From Gracilaria gracilis (taxonomy: Eukaryota; Rhodophyta; Florideophyceae; Gracilariales; Gracilariaceae): 64,000 nt of DNA. The notes below the pieces were generated by a model. The model ran no database searches. It worked only from the letters and a program-made list of their open reading frames with translations, and had not been told where the DNA came from. A program made the position numbers and the translations under genes. The DNA is taken from positions 1-64,000 of the forward strand of contig JARGSG010000040.1 in the NCBI GenBank assembly GCA_030374805.1, read 5' to 3'. The first letter of the stretch is position 1. The number at the start of each line of letters is the position of its first letter. This document shows positions 13,546-22,836 of this stretch, one piece after another.

Positions 13546-13581
13546 ATTTCCATACACTAAAAAAAAGTATTGGAACGACCC
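13546..13581 (-). repeat. Right terminal inverted repeat of the first Harbinger element
   Basis: Reverse complement begins GGGTCGTTCCAATAC then T8A, matching the left end. TTA at 13582-13584 is the target duplication. Confidence 0.93.
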
Positions 13582-13817
13582 TTACTTTGGCAAGGTGACG
13601 AAGTCATGCGCAGCTACGAGCCATATACACAGATAATCGTCGCATATCAAAGGGCTGTATCGTCGTCAGGTTCAGTTGTAGCCAACGGTTTACATGCCCA
13701 AGAAAGGTGGGCCATGGTGCCTGAAAGATGACAGTGTAATGTACCTACTAGATTACAATGCAGCGACTACGGAGTGACGAGGGACAAATCACTTGCACCT
13801 GATGATCTGGCGCTCAG

Positions 13818-13844
13818 CCCACGCCCACGCCCACGCCCACGCCC
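13818..13844. repeat. Short CCCACG microsatellite
   Basis: About four and a half copies of the hexamer CCCACG. Confidence 0.85.
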
Positions 13845-13931
13845 AACCTGTGCCACTTCTCAAGCGCTTTTGCGTTTGGCAACGCCGCGCAGCACGGCAA
13901 GTAGCATAGCGCATTCGGCACCCTCAAGGTA

Positions 13932-14399
13932 TCATGACGTGTTTGCGTGGAATGACGGAAACAGCTGCACGCTGTTGTACCACAGCTGCTGACGAGCGAT
14001 GTCAGCGCGTTGCACTTTGATGCCTGCAATCAACTGCACGGTCTTCACTATTTCCGCGGGCTCGTTCCTTTGCTGCGCGACCGCAGCAAGCGCAGGCGCG
14101 TCGCTCTCCAGCAGCAACCGTTCCAGCGCCACTTGCCGCACGAGCTTCACCTTCGAATTCGACCGCGCAATGCTCGGCGGGATGGAGAAGTACAGACGGT
14201 CCGCCATCCGCTTCAACGCGTTCACAGCATGTATGGCGCGCCCGTCGAAAGCGTGCATGATGGCCGTCAGCGGCGCTTGCGCGTTCGCTTCGAAGATTTG
14301 AGTGAGCGCATGGTGCCCGGCGCTGCGACTGTGCACGCTGAGTGGCAACCCGCTCTGTTGACCCAGCTGCAGTAAGCTACCAAACGTGCTGCGTTGAAG
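13932..14399 (-). pseudogene. TATDN3-like metal-dependent nuclease, last exon only
   Basis: The reading frame matches the C-terminal half of TatD-family deoxyribonucleases, closest in my recollection to TATDN3. Recognisable pieces are PLSVHSRSAG (metal-binding His), MHAFDG, YFSIPPSIARS, ERLLLESDAPAL (the usual ETD-aP metal site reads ESDAP here), RNEP and a C-terminal LFP. TatD enzymes are TIM-barrel 3'-5' exonucleases. The exon opens after a TTGTAG acceptor at 14400-14401, and an in-frame stop sits just before that point, so this is an internal splice border. The N-terminal half with the first metal ligands is not found upstream, where a different kind of coding exon lies. It is either a fragment or a gene whose first exons are elsewhere. 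Confidence 0.8.
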
Positions 14400-14499
14400 C
14401 TACAACCAACTCCCGTGCTGCAGCCGTTTTGGAGTTCCTCAGCACTCCGCAATCCTTCAACGGACGCCTAATTCCGAAGGTGTTTAGACGTGTACTCAC

Positions 14500-14790
14500 C
14501 GACAGCTTGTTTAAGGATGTTGTTGCGGTACTGCCAGATAATCCGAGTGTCGAACTTACGAACGAGAGCGGCCCATTTTCCGGGCGCTTTTCGTATATGC
14601 ATGGGTCTAATCTTGAAACCCCCTGCCTTTACAGCCTTTATCGCTTTTTCAAAGAAAATGCGAGTATATTATAAGGCCAATGTTGTATTGTGAAGGAACT
14701 CACCGTGATCGACAGGTTCAGGTCATTCAACAAGAAATTCGGGATGCGACCTCCCAATGGTTTCCAAAACCTTGATGGGCGGAGTGGCGA
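14500..14790 (-). pseudogene. Possible sulfotransferase-like exons
   Basis: Two exon-like stretches end in perfect GTGAGT donors, one at 14704 and one at 14500. The second reads AGGFKIRPMHIRKAPGKW and then TRIIWQYRNNILKQAVGE, which resembles the conserved Arg-Asn block of sulfotransferases (the PAPS 3'-phosphate-binding region). The first contains IATPPIKVLETIGRSHP but changes frame before its donor. No PAPS P-loop exon is visible. On the same strand the next exon downstream is the TATDN3-like one, so if these are spliced together the product would be a chimera; more likely both are fragments. Family assignment is by eye and weak. Confidence 0.35.
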
Positions 14791-14969
14791 TCATATGTAA
14801 AATGCGTTTTTTTGTCACGTGTTGGCAGCACTTTCAGAGTCTGAAATTCAGACCAACTTTTTGCATGAATGCGAAATCCGTTTTGGCGTCTGTTTGGAAT
14901 CTGCTGGTGTAGTCAACCTCACCAGAGCTTCGTATTCAACACAGGACGTACAGCACTTATCACTTCACC

Positions 14970-16175
14970 ATGGAACCTTGCTCATCTCCAGAGCCTCCGG
15001 CTCTAACGCCTTCGAATAACACCTCACCCTTGTCGTTCCCACATCATAACCGTGAGCGCAATAATAGTACCCGTAGCTCAGGTTCACTTCCTTCGCTTTC
15101 CTCGTGGAGATATCTTCACGGAAAGCCTTGCACTATCGAAGAGTACCTCGACCTCTCCGTTCCAGATTGTGGTAAATACGATCTCATCGAAGGAAGGCTT
15201 GTAACGCATGAAATGCCTGATTCTGATCATGATGATCTCAGCAACGCTTACAAAGAGGCGTACGAAGAAAGTGGGGAACCAGGTGAGAGAGCTTACGTAG
15301 ATGCATCCATTGCAATTCCGAAAAGAACATCGGCATCTTCACCACCAAGATTCAATTACCGCACACCAGACTTTTCGGTTGGGATTAAATCATCTACCAC
15401 TGAGCCGCAAGAAGACGAATTTCCGTCCAGAAGTGTGACATGGAAACCAGGCAACCCTCCGAGACTTATCTCAGAATTTACTAGCTATAACAAATCTACC
15501 GATTTGAACGACAAAACAGAGGAATACGCAAAAGCTGGTGTTTCCAGATATATGATAGTGGAAAGGGACAAAAGTCATGTAGGCACCGACCACCACAACC
15601 CAATGGTTCACTATGGGCGATTGCGAGGAGAATCATACAGTTTTACTACCAATGATAAGCATTCCACAGATCCAGTTGGATCTCCAGGTCCTCTACACCA
15701 TACGGCCGAAACGCTGCTCAATCCAGCAAGTTTGACGAAAATAATTGAGAGCAAGAGACTAAGAAAAGAGCTCGAACGTCAGCAGGATCGGAACAAACGT
15801 GCAATTGCGAAACGGAAGCAGGACGAAGCTGACAAGCAACGGAAGGAGTCTGAAGAGCGAGAGAGGCGAGAGAAAGAGAAACGAAAGAAGGCTGAAGAGC
15901 GGGAGAGACGGGAAAAGGAGGAAAGAAAGATGGCTGAGGAGCGAGAGAGACGGGAAAAGGAGCAACGAAAGAAGGCTGAGGAGCAACGAAAGAAGGCTGA
16001 GGAGCAACGAAAGAAGGCTGAGGAGCGCGCTGTGGTGGAGAAGCGAAAAAGAAGGAAAGAAAAGCACAAGAACATTTCGTTGAAGGCTGGATTGAAGGCA
16101 TTAGGCGAGCCAGTCAGTGACACTAGCTCAGACAGTAGTAGTAGTTTTCCGCCGCGCAAGAACTCTCGAAGATAG
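14970..16175 (+). CDS. Uma2-family nuclease domain with charged coiled-coil tail (copy 1)
   Basis: A 401-residue single-exon protein starting at ATG 14970. Residues about 50-240 match the Uma2/DUF820 fold, a PD-(D/E)XK endonuclease-like domain common in cyanobacteria and other bacteria. Visible blocks are YDLIEGRLVTHEM, TPDFSVGI (catalytic Asp region), PPRLISEFTSYNKSTDLNDK (Glu and distal Lys) and YAKAGVSRYMIVERD. The last third is a Lys/Glu/Arg-rich coiled coil with near-identical RRKKAEEQ-type repeats, ending in a Ser-rich tail. The N-terminus is Ser/Pro-rich. Uma2 domains are normally about 190 residues and stand alone, so the tail is a lineage-specific addition. A paralogue lies at 38.7 kb. 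Function is unknown; DNA cleavage is possible by family but unproven. Confidence 0.85.
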   Translation: MEPCSSPEPPALTPSNNTSPLSFPHHNRERNNSTRSSGSLPSLSSWRYLHGKPCTIEEYLDLSVPDCGKYDLIEGRLVTHEMPDSDHDDLSNAYKEAYEESGEPGERAYVDASIAIPKRTSASSPPRFNYRTPDFSVGIKSSTTEPQEDEFPSRSVTWKPGNPPRLISEFTSYNKSTDLNDKTEEYAKAGVSRYMIVERDKSHVGTDHHNPMVHYGRLRGESYSFTTNDKHSTDPVGSPGPLHHTAETLLNPASLTKIIESKRLRKELERQQDRNKRAIAKRKQDEADKQRKESEERERREKEKRKKAEERERREKEERKMAEERERREKEQRKKAEEQRKKAEEQRKKAEERAVVEKRKRRKEKHKNISLKAGLKALGEPVSDTSSDSSSSFPPRKNSRR

Positions 16176-16302
16176 TTTGGGGTATTTCGTGAGAGTTTAT
16201 GCAATGGTCTCGAAGCACCAACATGTGGTATGTCCCATTTCAATGTTCTTATTCAGAATTTGCCACCGAGCGTGATCTGTTTCTGATGAGCTATAGTTCG
16301 GA

Positions 16303-16782
16303 GTGCATACTCTCTTCCGAAGATGCTCGTCTCCTGCTAAACCATTTCACCTCTTACAAACTTCGTGCGCTACTGAGCTTTTTGTCCCAAGTCATCACCT
16401 CATCCGCTTCTACGCTTATGATCCCGATTCCAACTCATTTCCTTCCTCTGAAACCTTTGCTCTGCCTCTTCCTCTCGTACAGCTAAACCCTAATGCTGAA
16501 GAATTTGTGCCACATGAACCCATGCCAGCTTTCTTTCACCACCGAAAAGAAACTCTGGAGCAAAGCAATGCTTCTCGGCCTCTTGGTTTCGTACAGCTAA
16601 ACCCTAATGCTCAAGAATTTGTACCACATGCACCACCGCCAGCTTTTCTTCACTCAACAAAAGCAACCCTGGAACAGGACAATGCTTCTCGTCCATTTTA
16701 CCACCACGCGAAAGAGAGGGCGCACTTACCTCCGCCACAGGCGCATGTCTGTGACGAAAACATGGTTCGGCCTCGAGCATAA
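16303..16782 (+). CDS. Exon with two tandem PAM2 (PABC-binding) motifs
   Basis: The frame contains two copies of a 38-codon unit (16465-16578 and 16579-16692). Each carries a PAM2 motif, QLNPNAEEFVP and QLNPNAQEFVP. PAM2 peptides bind the MLLE (PABC) domain of poly(A)-binding protein and occur in translation and mRNA-decay regulators. The spaced Leu-Asn, Ala and Phe-x-Pro positions all match the consensus. The frame has no upstream ATG before the motifs and opens with GTG, so the N-terminus is missing or in another exon. TCGTACAG before each motif could be a splice acceptor. The rest is His/Pro-rich with no fold seen. It follows the Uma2 gene on the same strand. Confidence 0.55.
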   Translation: MHTLFRRCSSPAKPFHLLQTSCATELFVPSHHLIRFYAYDPDSNSFPSSETFALPLPLVQLNPNAEEFVPHEPMPAFFHHRKETLEQSNASRPLGFVQLNPNAQEFVPHAPPPAFLHSTKATLEQDNASRPFYHHAKERAHLPPPQAHVCDENMVRPRA

Positions 16783-17817
16783 CTTCTCCGCTGAGTCGAT
16801 GTACTAGCCTGCAAATGTGCTCCAGGAGTGGTTCGAGCGCAGGGTACTGCCACAAATGAAGTAACTTCCCTCATTCGGCTTGAGAAATATGGGTCAACGT
16901 CCATCAGCAGCGGGAATGCAATATAACGTTGCTCCTTACCAGATATCCCAAACGCTTCTGCTCCACCGCGTCCAAATCTTGGTCCCGCCACAATGCCATG
17001 CACGCTCTTTATTAGCGTTCAATGAGATACAAAGCTAGTGCTAGCGCTAACGAGGATAAGCCTGCTAGCCCTGAAACTCATTCAAGCGGTATCGCCACTG
17101 GAGAGGTGAGGATGAACGGTGTGGTTGTCGTGACTGCAGGGGACTGCATATGAACGCTGTCGCAGTATCAAGGGTATGCAGGTGTCGATGGAGATCCGAG
17201 CTCAATTTTAATATTCGTGCGCCTGCGAATCCGGGGCAGATGTTTCCAGTTCTATCTTCTGTTTTTGTAGCCCTTGCCCATCCACCTGGGCCTAGGCTAA
17301 CTTGACCTTTCAACTGAAACTGAGATGGAGCGAGTACTCTGCAGTGACGCAGTACAGCTTCCGCAGTTGGTAAACAAGCTCATATTTCGAGATGAAGAAC
17401 CGAACTCCACCTCTTGGAAACCGTAGTGAAGTACGAGCATCCCGATGCGTTCTGATTTCGATATGAGTATCTGCAAGAGGCGTCTGTCTACTTGGCATAT
17501 TCCGAGTGAAGAAATCTGTACCCTTGTAGATGCGCGAACACCCTATTATGGGTCTTGCAGACTACGAACGATCAATCGAGAGACTAATATAAATGGCGTT
17601 TGTCGATCCAAGAGCTAATATACCGATCAAGTAGTAAAACGCACTATCTTATGCACGGCTCAATCATACGCGAAGCCTATGATGAAGATCATGATGACGT
17701 TGACTTCTTCCCTATCGATTCGTTACTCAGAAGAAAGGCAACAGTTGGAACGAAGAAAGTATCCGGGTATTGGCATCGATTCGCCAATTACATTCCCAAA
17801 AACAGAGCTATGGATCT
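16783..17817. other. No gene recognised
   Basis: Only short unrelated frames are present, with no domain, RNA gene or clear repeat. Confidence 0.5.
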
Positions 17818-18157
17818 CTACGTTCTGCGAAGTCTACAATCCGACGCCACGCATGTGCCGTCAGCAGAAATGGCCACGCACGTGACCCAACTCTGGTGGC
17901 CGCTCAGCGCGTCGCCAACGGCGGAGCCGCGCTCCGTGTCCCACACGCGCACCTCCGTGTTCGACGCCGTCGCGGCGCGCGCCCCGTCCGCATTCATCGC
18001 CACGCATGACACGAAGTACCCGTGGCCGCGCAGCGGCTCGCCGACGGCGCACGCACTTTCCACGTCCCACACTCGAACCGCCTGGTCTGAACTGCCGGAC
18101 ACGAGCCGCCGTCCGTCCGCGCTGAACGAAACAGGGAGGTGCGGGATAACCGATTAA
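17818..18157 (-). pseudogene. WD40-repeat gene fragment
   Basis: About two and a half WD40 blades read on the minus strand: SSDQAVRVWDVESACAVGEP, HGYFVSCVAMNADG, TEVRVWDTERGSAVGDAL and HQSWVTCVAISADG. WD40 blades build beta-propeller scaffolds. The blade style is the same as in the STAND-WD40 gene near 45-46 kb. The fragment lacks start and end, runs off frame at both sides, and is strongly GC-rich relative to its flanks. The long plus-strand frame over the same bases is its antisense. Confidence 0.75.
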
Positions 18158-18173
18158 CTTATGTTTCATTTAA

Positions 18174-19067
18174 TTAATAAATTTCAAATTCAACCTTCTT
18201 TGGAACCAATCCATACGTTTCGACCTTTGCACGCATTTCAACATACACTGCTTTGGCCGATGATTCCCCCCAGCCCAAGAAGTGCTCTCCGTAGATATGC
18301 GTCTCTACAGCATAGGATAATGTAATAGAAGCTCTTGAAACCAAAACATCGGTGCTCTTCTCGCGCATGTTCTTGTAGAAATTTTCAAACTTTGCAAGTT
18401 TAGGATGATAGTCTTCGGTAGGTTCTTTCGCGTTTTCGCTTAACCACTTTCTTTGCAAAACACTAACATCAGTGAAGACCGTCGGCCACTGGCAATCCAT
18501 GAGCAGTACTCTTCCATTAGATGTAACATGCAGCGTTATAGAATCACTGTCCACACCTGTTGGAAGTAGAATTGCGACAGAACTTCTCTTCGTCGACGTC
18601 CGCGCCTCTTCCCATTCCGAAACTGAAAACATAGGCATGAACGTCTTATCAAAGTAGTTACTACCACCATCCAACTCTTCACCAGAACTGCAATCGTCCT
18701 CCACTTCTTCAGCCATATCATCGAACGCCCGTTTCGTCGGCGTAATTTTCACCCCATCATCCGAACATCGGGCGCCCATCTCATTTGTCGCATTAAGTTT
18801 GTCGTCATCTGGGATAGAGTTAGTGTCGCATATCTAGAATAATATAGGTGCAGCGAACGTACCTCGTGGTAGATTCAGACTCTCTCGTACCCTATTGTAG
18901 GCGTTGCGAAAGTTGTCCAGTTTGTACTGCCTAAAGATATGTTCCAACTGATGCACGTATTTGGGAGATTCATCTCCGGTAAGAACCTTTGTTTCGAACA
19001 GATGTCGTAGGCGCTGAACTGCAGGAGCACTTTCGGAAAGCTTCGGTAATCGTTTGCCCGGGGCCAT
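18174..19067 (-). CDS. Two-exon gene of unknown function
   Basis: Exon 1 (19067-18863) starts MAPGKRLPKLSES. A 54-nt intron has a perfect GTACGT donor and a TCCCAG acceptor (18862-18809). Exon 2 (18808-18174) continues in frame through an acidic stretch and ends VPKKVEFEIY. The spliced product is 279 residues. The first exon is helical and basic. The second holds an acidic linker, EEVEDDCSSGEELDGG, then a mixed alpha/beta region with SITLHVTSNGRVLLMDCQWP. I recognise no family. The clean splice phase and uninterrupted frame argue for a real gene. It lies between a WD40 fragment and a palindrome cluster. Confidence 0.65.
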
Positions 19068-19229
19068 TGTGCTTGTTGCATAACAAGCTGTTCGACATCG
19101 AAGCGCGATACTGCTACACTACTATCTCTTTTGGCGATCTAAAATCTAGTAACGAACTGTAAGGTATAAATTTCCATTAAAATTAATATAATTATTCTAG
19201 TTCCAGATAGGTGTGTTTGATCTTCTATA

Positions 19230-19480
19230 ATCGATCACGGAAACGTGTGATCGATTTTTTTGTTTTGATCGCCCGATCACGAGCACTTTCGCTTAGTCTT
19301 ATTCTATATGTGGCCAAATAGGGAACAACGTTTTGCTTAACCTTGCTGAACGGCATAATATAAAGGAATATATTGCATATACAGTCTATAATCGCCGCAA
19401 CAAAAGGACCGATTCCTGCTCTGATCGACTATCAGAGTCGTTTTGATAGGTCGATCACACTATTTTGTGATCCGTTTCAT
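19230..19480. repeat. Cluster of GATCGA/GATCAC hairpins
   Basis: Inverted pairs are crowded here: TCGATCAC with GTGATCGA around 19232-19256, and GATCGACTATCA with TTGATAGGTCGATC around 19424-19458. A further pair, AAGCACA with TGTGCTT, lies near 19523-19547. The stretch is AT-rich and sits between the divergent two-exon gene and the transposase remnant, so it may be the end structure of a small element. Confidence 0.5.
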
Positions 19481-19737
19481 TTACATACGAACCAATGAAA
19501 TTGTAGCACATATGTGTAAGAAAGCACATTTCAAAATTGTGCTTTGTGTGTGAACGTTAACGCCTTGTAATCGGCTTTGGGTTGTATGAACGTTCGAATT
19601 TGAATGACGTTTGAAATTTCATATCGAAACGGGCAAAAGGTTGAACAACGGAAAAATTTAAAATCGAAAATTAAAAATGTTTTATTATCATATGCAACAT
19701 CGCTGTACATGGGTGCAGTACAGAGGGCTGTCCGCAA

Positions 19738-20617
19738 ATGGGTCGAGCGCCGAGCCTTTATGGCTTTCAAAGTGCCGCATGCGGCATCCTTAGGCCGCGT
19801 TGTTCCCCATCTGAGGTTAACGATCTTCGCTTCCGCGCTGTTTTTGATGTGGCGCTGTCCTCCTTATCGGAGATATGGAATGAAATACAGGGCGATATTC
19901 CCCCAAAAAGCGAGGCAAAACCATTTATAGTGGTCTCTAATGTTTCCAAGACTATACTATTCGGAAAGCGGGCTCTCGGCTCTCGCCGGCTGCGACGAGA
20001 AGTGCTTCAAAAAGTGGGTTTGGACATTTCTAGAAGCGCTGGCTGGTATGGAAGTGGTACCTTTGTAATTCCTTTCTTTTCTAGCGCTTTAGGACACTAA
20101 CGGCGCAAAGATTTTCTGGCGAGCACGCTTGGCGGGACTCGAGTTTTCGAGGTACAAGGCCTCTGTCGATGGTACGGATTGTCGTATATTGGAGCCCTCT
20201 CTATTTGAGAAAAAATGGTATAGCCACAAGTTTAATGGGCCTGGCGTTCGCTACGAGGTGGGCGTTGGTATAGACTCTGGATCCATAGTATGGGTACACG
20301 GTCGTTTTCCCTGTGGGACGCACACAGATTTGATAATTTATCGTCTACGTTTGAAGTCTTCTGTAGGAAACGGGGAGATGTTATTGGCAGACGGGGGTTA
20401 TCTAAACACAACGACGAGCTATACTACGTCGGAAGCTGTTTCAGCCTATTTCGGATGGATTCGTTCTCGTTACGAAGCCATCAATAAGCGAATCAAACAG
20501 TTTCAGTGTCTGTCTCGTCCATTAAGGCATCATCCCAAGAAACACAGTGTTGTGTTCTACGCTTGCGCCAACATCACGCAAGTTCTGATGACAACGGAGC
20601 CTGTGTTTGCGGGATAA
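19738..20617 (+). mobile_element. DDE transposase remnant (DDE_Tnp_4/IS5-like)
   Basis: The C-terminal part (20129-20617) is open and carries all three catalytic blocks of a DDE endonuclease: ASVDGTDCRI, MLLADGGYLN and RSRYEAINKRIKQF. The style is close to the eukaryotic ISL2EU/IS4EU or Harbinger-type enzymes. The upstream part (19738-20100) is in another frame and ends in a stop, so at least one frame break separates the halves. I found no convincing terminal repeats. The piece ends about 350 bp before the CAG tract of the eIF2B gene. Old and inactive. Confidence 0.78.
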
Positions 20618-20906
20618 GATATGAGCCGAATAAACTGAAGCAGCTTTTTGCCGAGACTTGCCATTGTCGCAATGCGTAGGCGTATTCGCCCAAAATCGGT
20701 TTTTCCCGCAGCTCCCAGCCCGCACCGAGCTGTTGTGCCCGCGCAGCGCCTCAGGCAGCAGCGCGCCGCTCTCGCCGTAAACTTTAGATATGGGGACGTG
20801 ATGCTTTCCGAATGCTCATGGGCAACACACCACGTGCACACGTGCACACGTGGTACAGGAACACACACACACCACGTGTGGCTGCCGGGCACGGAATCCG
20901 TACTTG

Positions 20907-20935
20907 AAGTTGCATCCGTGCCACGGATGCAACTT
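20907..20935. repeat. Perfect 14-bp-arm palindrome
   Basis: AAGTTGCATCCGTG, one C, then CACGGATGCAACTT. It lies 40 bp before the CAG tract and about 170 bp before the eIF2B gamma start, within a stretch rich in CACGTG. It could be a promoter dyad or an mRNA hairpin. Confidence 0.85.
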
Positions 20936-20975
20936 GAGGTTGCCACACCCTTCGTTGGTCCGCCCCGTCGGTGGC

Positions 20976-21097
<122 letters not shown>

Positions 21098-21107
21098 GGC
21101 AGCCGCC

Positions 21108-22511
21108 ATGAACTCGTCGCTAGCGCTGAGCGCGCACGCCGTGGTGCTGGCGGGCGGCGCCGGCAGCCAAATGGGCGCGCTGCCGAGCGACGCCACGCCC
21201 AAGGCGCTGCTGCCGGTGGCCAACCGCCCCATGCTGTTCTACGCGCTTATCTCGCTGGCGCGCGCCGCCGTGCCGTCCGCCACCGTCTTCGCACGTGCGC
21301 CGCATCTGCAGCGCATCCGCGCCTACGTCGCCGACGTCTTCCCGGCCGATCGCCTCGTGCGCGCTCTGCCCACCGCGCTCAAGTGCGACGTGCGCGTCTG
21401 CGCCCCCGACAGCGGCACCGCTGATACTGTGCGCTACATGGCGCATGCCGATGCGCATGCCACTAGTCTTATTGTGCTTAGCTCCGATTATGTCGCCGAT
21501 ATCGACCTTTCGCTCGTGCTTCAACACCATTGTGAGTCGCTTTCTACCGCTACCGTCGTGCTTGTCCGACAGCCATGCGTCCCTCTCCCACAAAACACAA
21601 AGCACAAGCGTCTCTCTCCCACAAAACACAAAGCACAAGCACAAGTCGTCGAAAAACACACCGTCACCAACTACGCCCTCTTGTCCGATCGCCACCGCCT
21701 ACTCGGCCTCATCACTCCGTCCGATCTCACGTCAAACAAGCTTGTTGTTCGTGCCGCCCTCACCAATCGCTACCACTCCATCAAACTGTGCTCCGATCTG
21801 TTTGACACCCATGTGTACGTGCTTGATAAGCGCACCGTTCGCAACGCTCTGCGCCTGTTTCCGGCCATATCCTCCGTGCGTTTCGAACTTATCCCCTACC
21901 TGGCCAGACGTCAGCACACGCTGCAGCGCACCGCGGACACCTTGGACTGGCCGTATCCTGGCGAGCAACTTGTTGTCAACGCCCTGCTTTTGGACGCCGC
22001 CACCACGTACACGAACAGAGCAAATACCGTTTCCCATTTTCTCCACGCCAATCTTCGAGTTGCCGCTGGCTGTCTCAACCCATTTCTTGAGCGCACCGAC
22101 AATGTACCTGCTGACAAGCCGAAGAAAGGAAAGAAGCTTGACAGAAAGTTGCCATTCGTCACATGTGGTGAAAAGGTTTTTGTGTCGCCCGAGTCCAACG
22201 TGGCGGACAATGTTACCGCAGGTGACCGTACTTCGGTCAAGAAAAGCGTGGTCGGTCCGAATTGCAAGCTTGGTTCCAACGTCAAGATCAACGGCTGTGT
22301 GTTGACGACCGGTGTCACGCTTGAAGACGGAGTTAATCTTTCGTCGTGTATTGTGTGCGAACACGCTGTCGTTCAAACTGGCTCTGTGCTCAAAGAATGT
22401 CAGCTTGCGTCGGGAATTACTGTCCTGTCAAACTCTGAAGCTAGTGGTAAACAATACACAGGCGCTCAGGAAGATGTGTATGGGCTGGGCGATATTGAGT
22501 TCTTTAAATGA
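21108..22511 (+). CDS. EIF2B3: Translation initiation factor eIF2B, gamma subunit
   Basis: A 467-residue single-exon protein starting at ATG 21108 in a good context (GCCGCCATGA). eIF2B is the guanine-nucleotide exchange factor for eIF2; gamma pairs with epsilon in the catalytic half of the complex. The N-terminal nucleotidyltransferase-like domain shows HAVVLAGGAGSQM, TPKALLPVANRPM and LIVLSSDYVADIDL. The C-terminal third has the hexapeptide pattern of a left-handed beta helix (SNVADNVTAGDRTSVKKS, VGPNCKLGSNVKINGCVL). A low-complexity insert of two imperfect 27-nt repeats (CACAAAACACAAAGCACAAG) falls near codons 160-180. Length suits the family. It is GC-rich like the host genes near 43-44 kb, and the frame is intact, so this is probably the functional copy. 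Confidence 0.92.
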   Translation: MNSSLALSAHAVVLAGGAGSQMGALPSDATPKALLPVANRPMLFYALISLARAAVPSATVFARAPHLQRIRAYVADVFPADRLVRALPTALKCDVRVCAPDSGTADTVRYMAHADAHATSLIVLSSDYVADIDLSLVLQHHCESLSTATVVLVRQPCVPLPQNTKHKRLSPTKHKAQAQVVEKHTVTNYALLSDRHRLLGLITPSDLTSNKLVVRAALTNRYHSIKLCSDLFDTHVYVLDKRTVRNALRLFPAISSVRFELIPYLARRQHTLQRTADTLDWPYPGEQLVVNALLLDAATTYTNRANTVSHFLHANLRVAAGCLNPFLERTDNVPADKPKKGKKLDRKLPFVTCGEKVFVSPESNVADNVTAGDRTSVKKSVVGPNCKLGSNVKINGCVLTTGVTLEDGVNLSSCIVCEHAVVQTGSVLKECQLASGITVLSNSEASGKQYTGAQEDVYGLGDIEFFK

Positions 22512-22836
22512 TTCCCAAATGCTGCTCAACTACCCTTGCTTCACTCTTTTGAAAGTGTTCACGTATCCTTTGGGATGTACAACTCTTGTCGTTCTTTACC
22601 TCAACCTCTTTCGGAGCTATGATGAACCTAATACGCAAAGTAGCAAGAGTGCTGTTCGACGCATCATACACCCTGGTCTAGTCAGCCAAACTGGAACACG
22701 GTTTAGAACATGAATACTGAGGACCAGACATTTTATGGGCCTTGGATCAGGGCAGCGATGTCTTCTCAGGGCTGTTGACCGAGTGTTTCAATTCTTATTG
22801 TTCGGAAAGCTTGCGAATTAACGACGTGCTTTGCAC

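Larger units (their letters stand above)
10023..13581. mobile_element. PIF/Harbinger DNA transposon, two convergent genes
   Basis: The ends are inverted repeats starting GGGTCGTTCCAATAC followed by eight T, identical over the first 24 bases and similar for about 15 more. They are flanked by a 3-bp direct repeat, TTA (10020-10022 and 13582-13584), the target duplication typical of PIF/Harbinger. Inside are a DDE transposase on the plus strand and a Myb/SANT protein on the minus strand, with tails facing each other 86 bp apart. Subterminal inverted repeats lie at the left end (10062-10070 with 10081-10089, and 10083-10095 with 10121-10133). The perfect target duplication and near-perfect ends suggest a fairly recent insertion, although the transposase has one in-frame stop. 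Confidence 0.93.

Noticed and set aside
15718-16243. Minus-strand Ser/Phe/Leu-rich frames
   Set aside because: Antisense of the Lys/Glu coiled coil of the first Uma2 gene.
17600-18157. 185-residue plus-strand frame
   Set aside because: Its second half is the exact antisense of WD40 blades on the minus strand, and it has no domain of its own.
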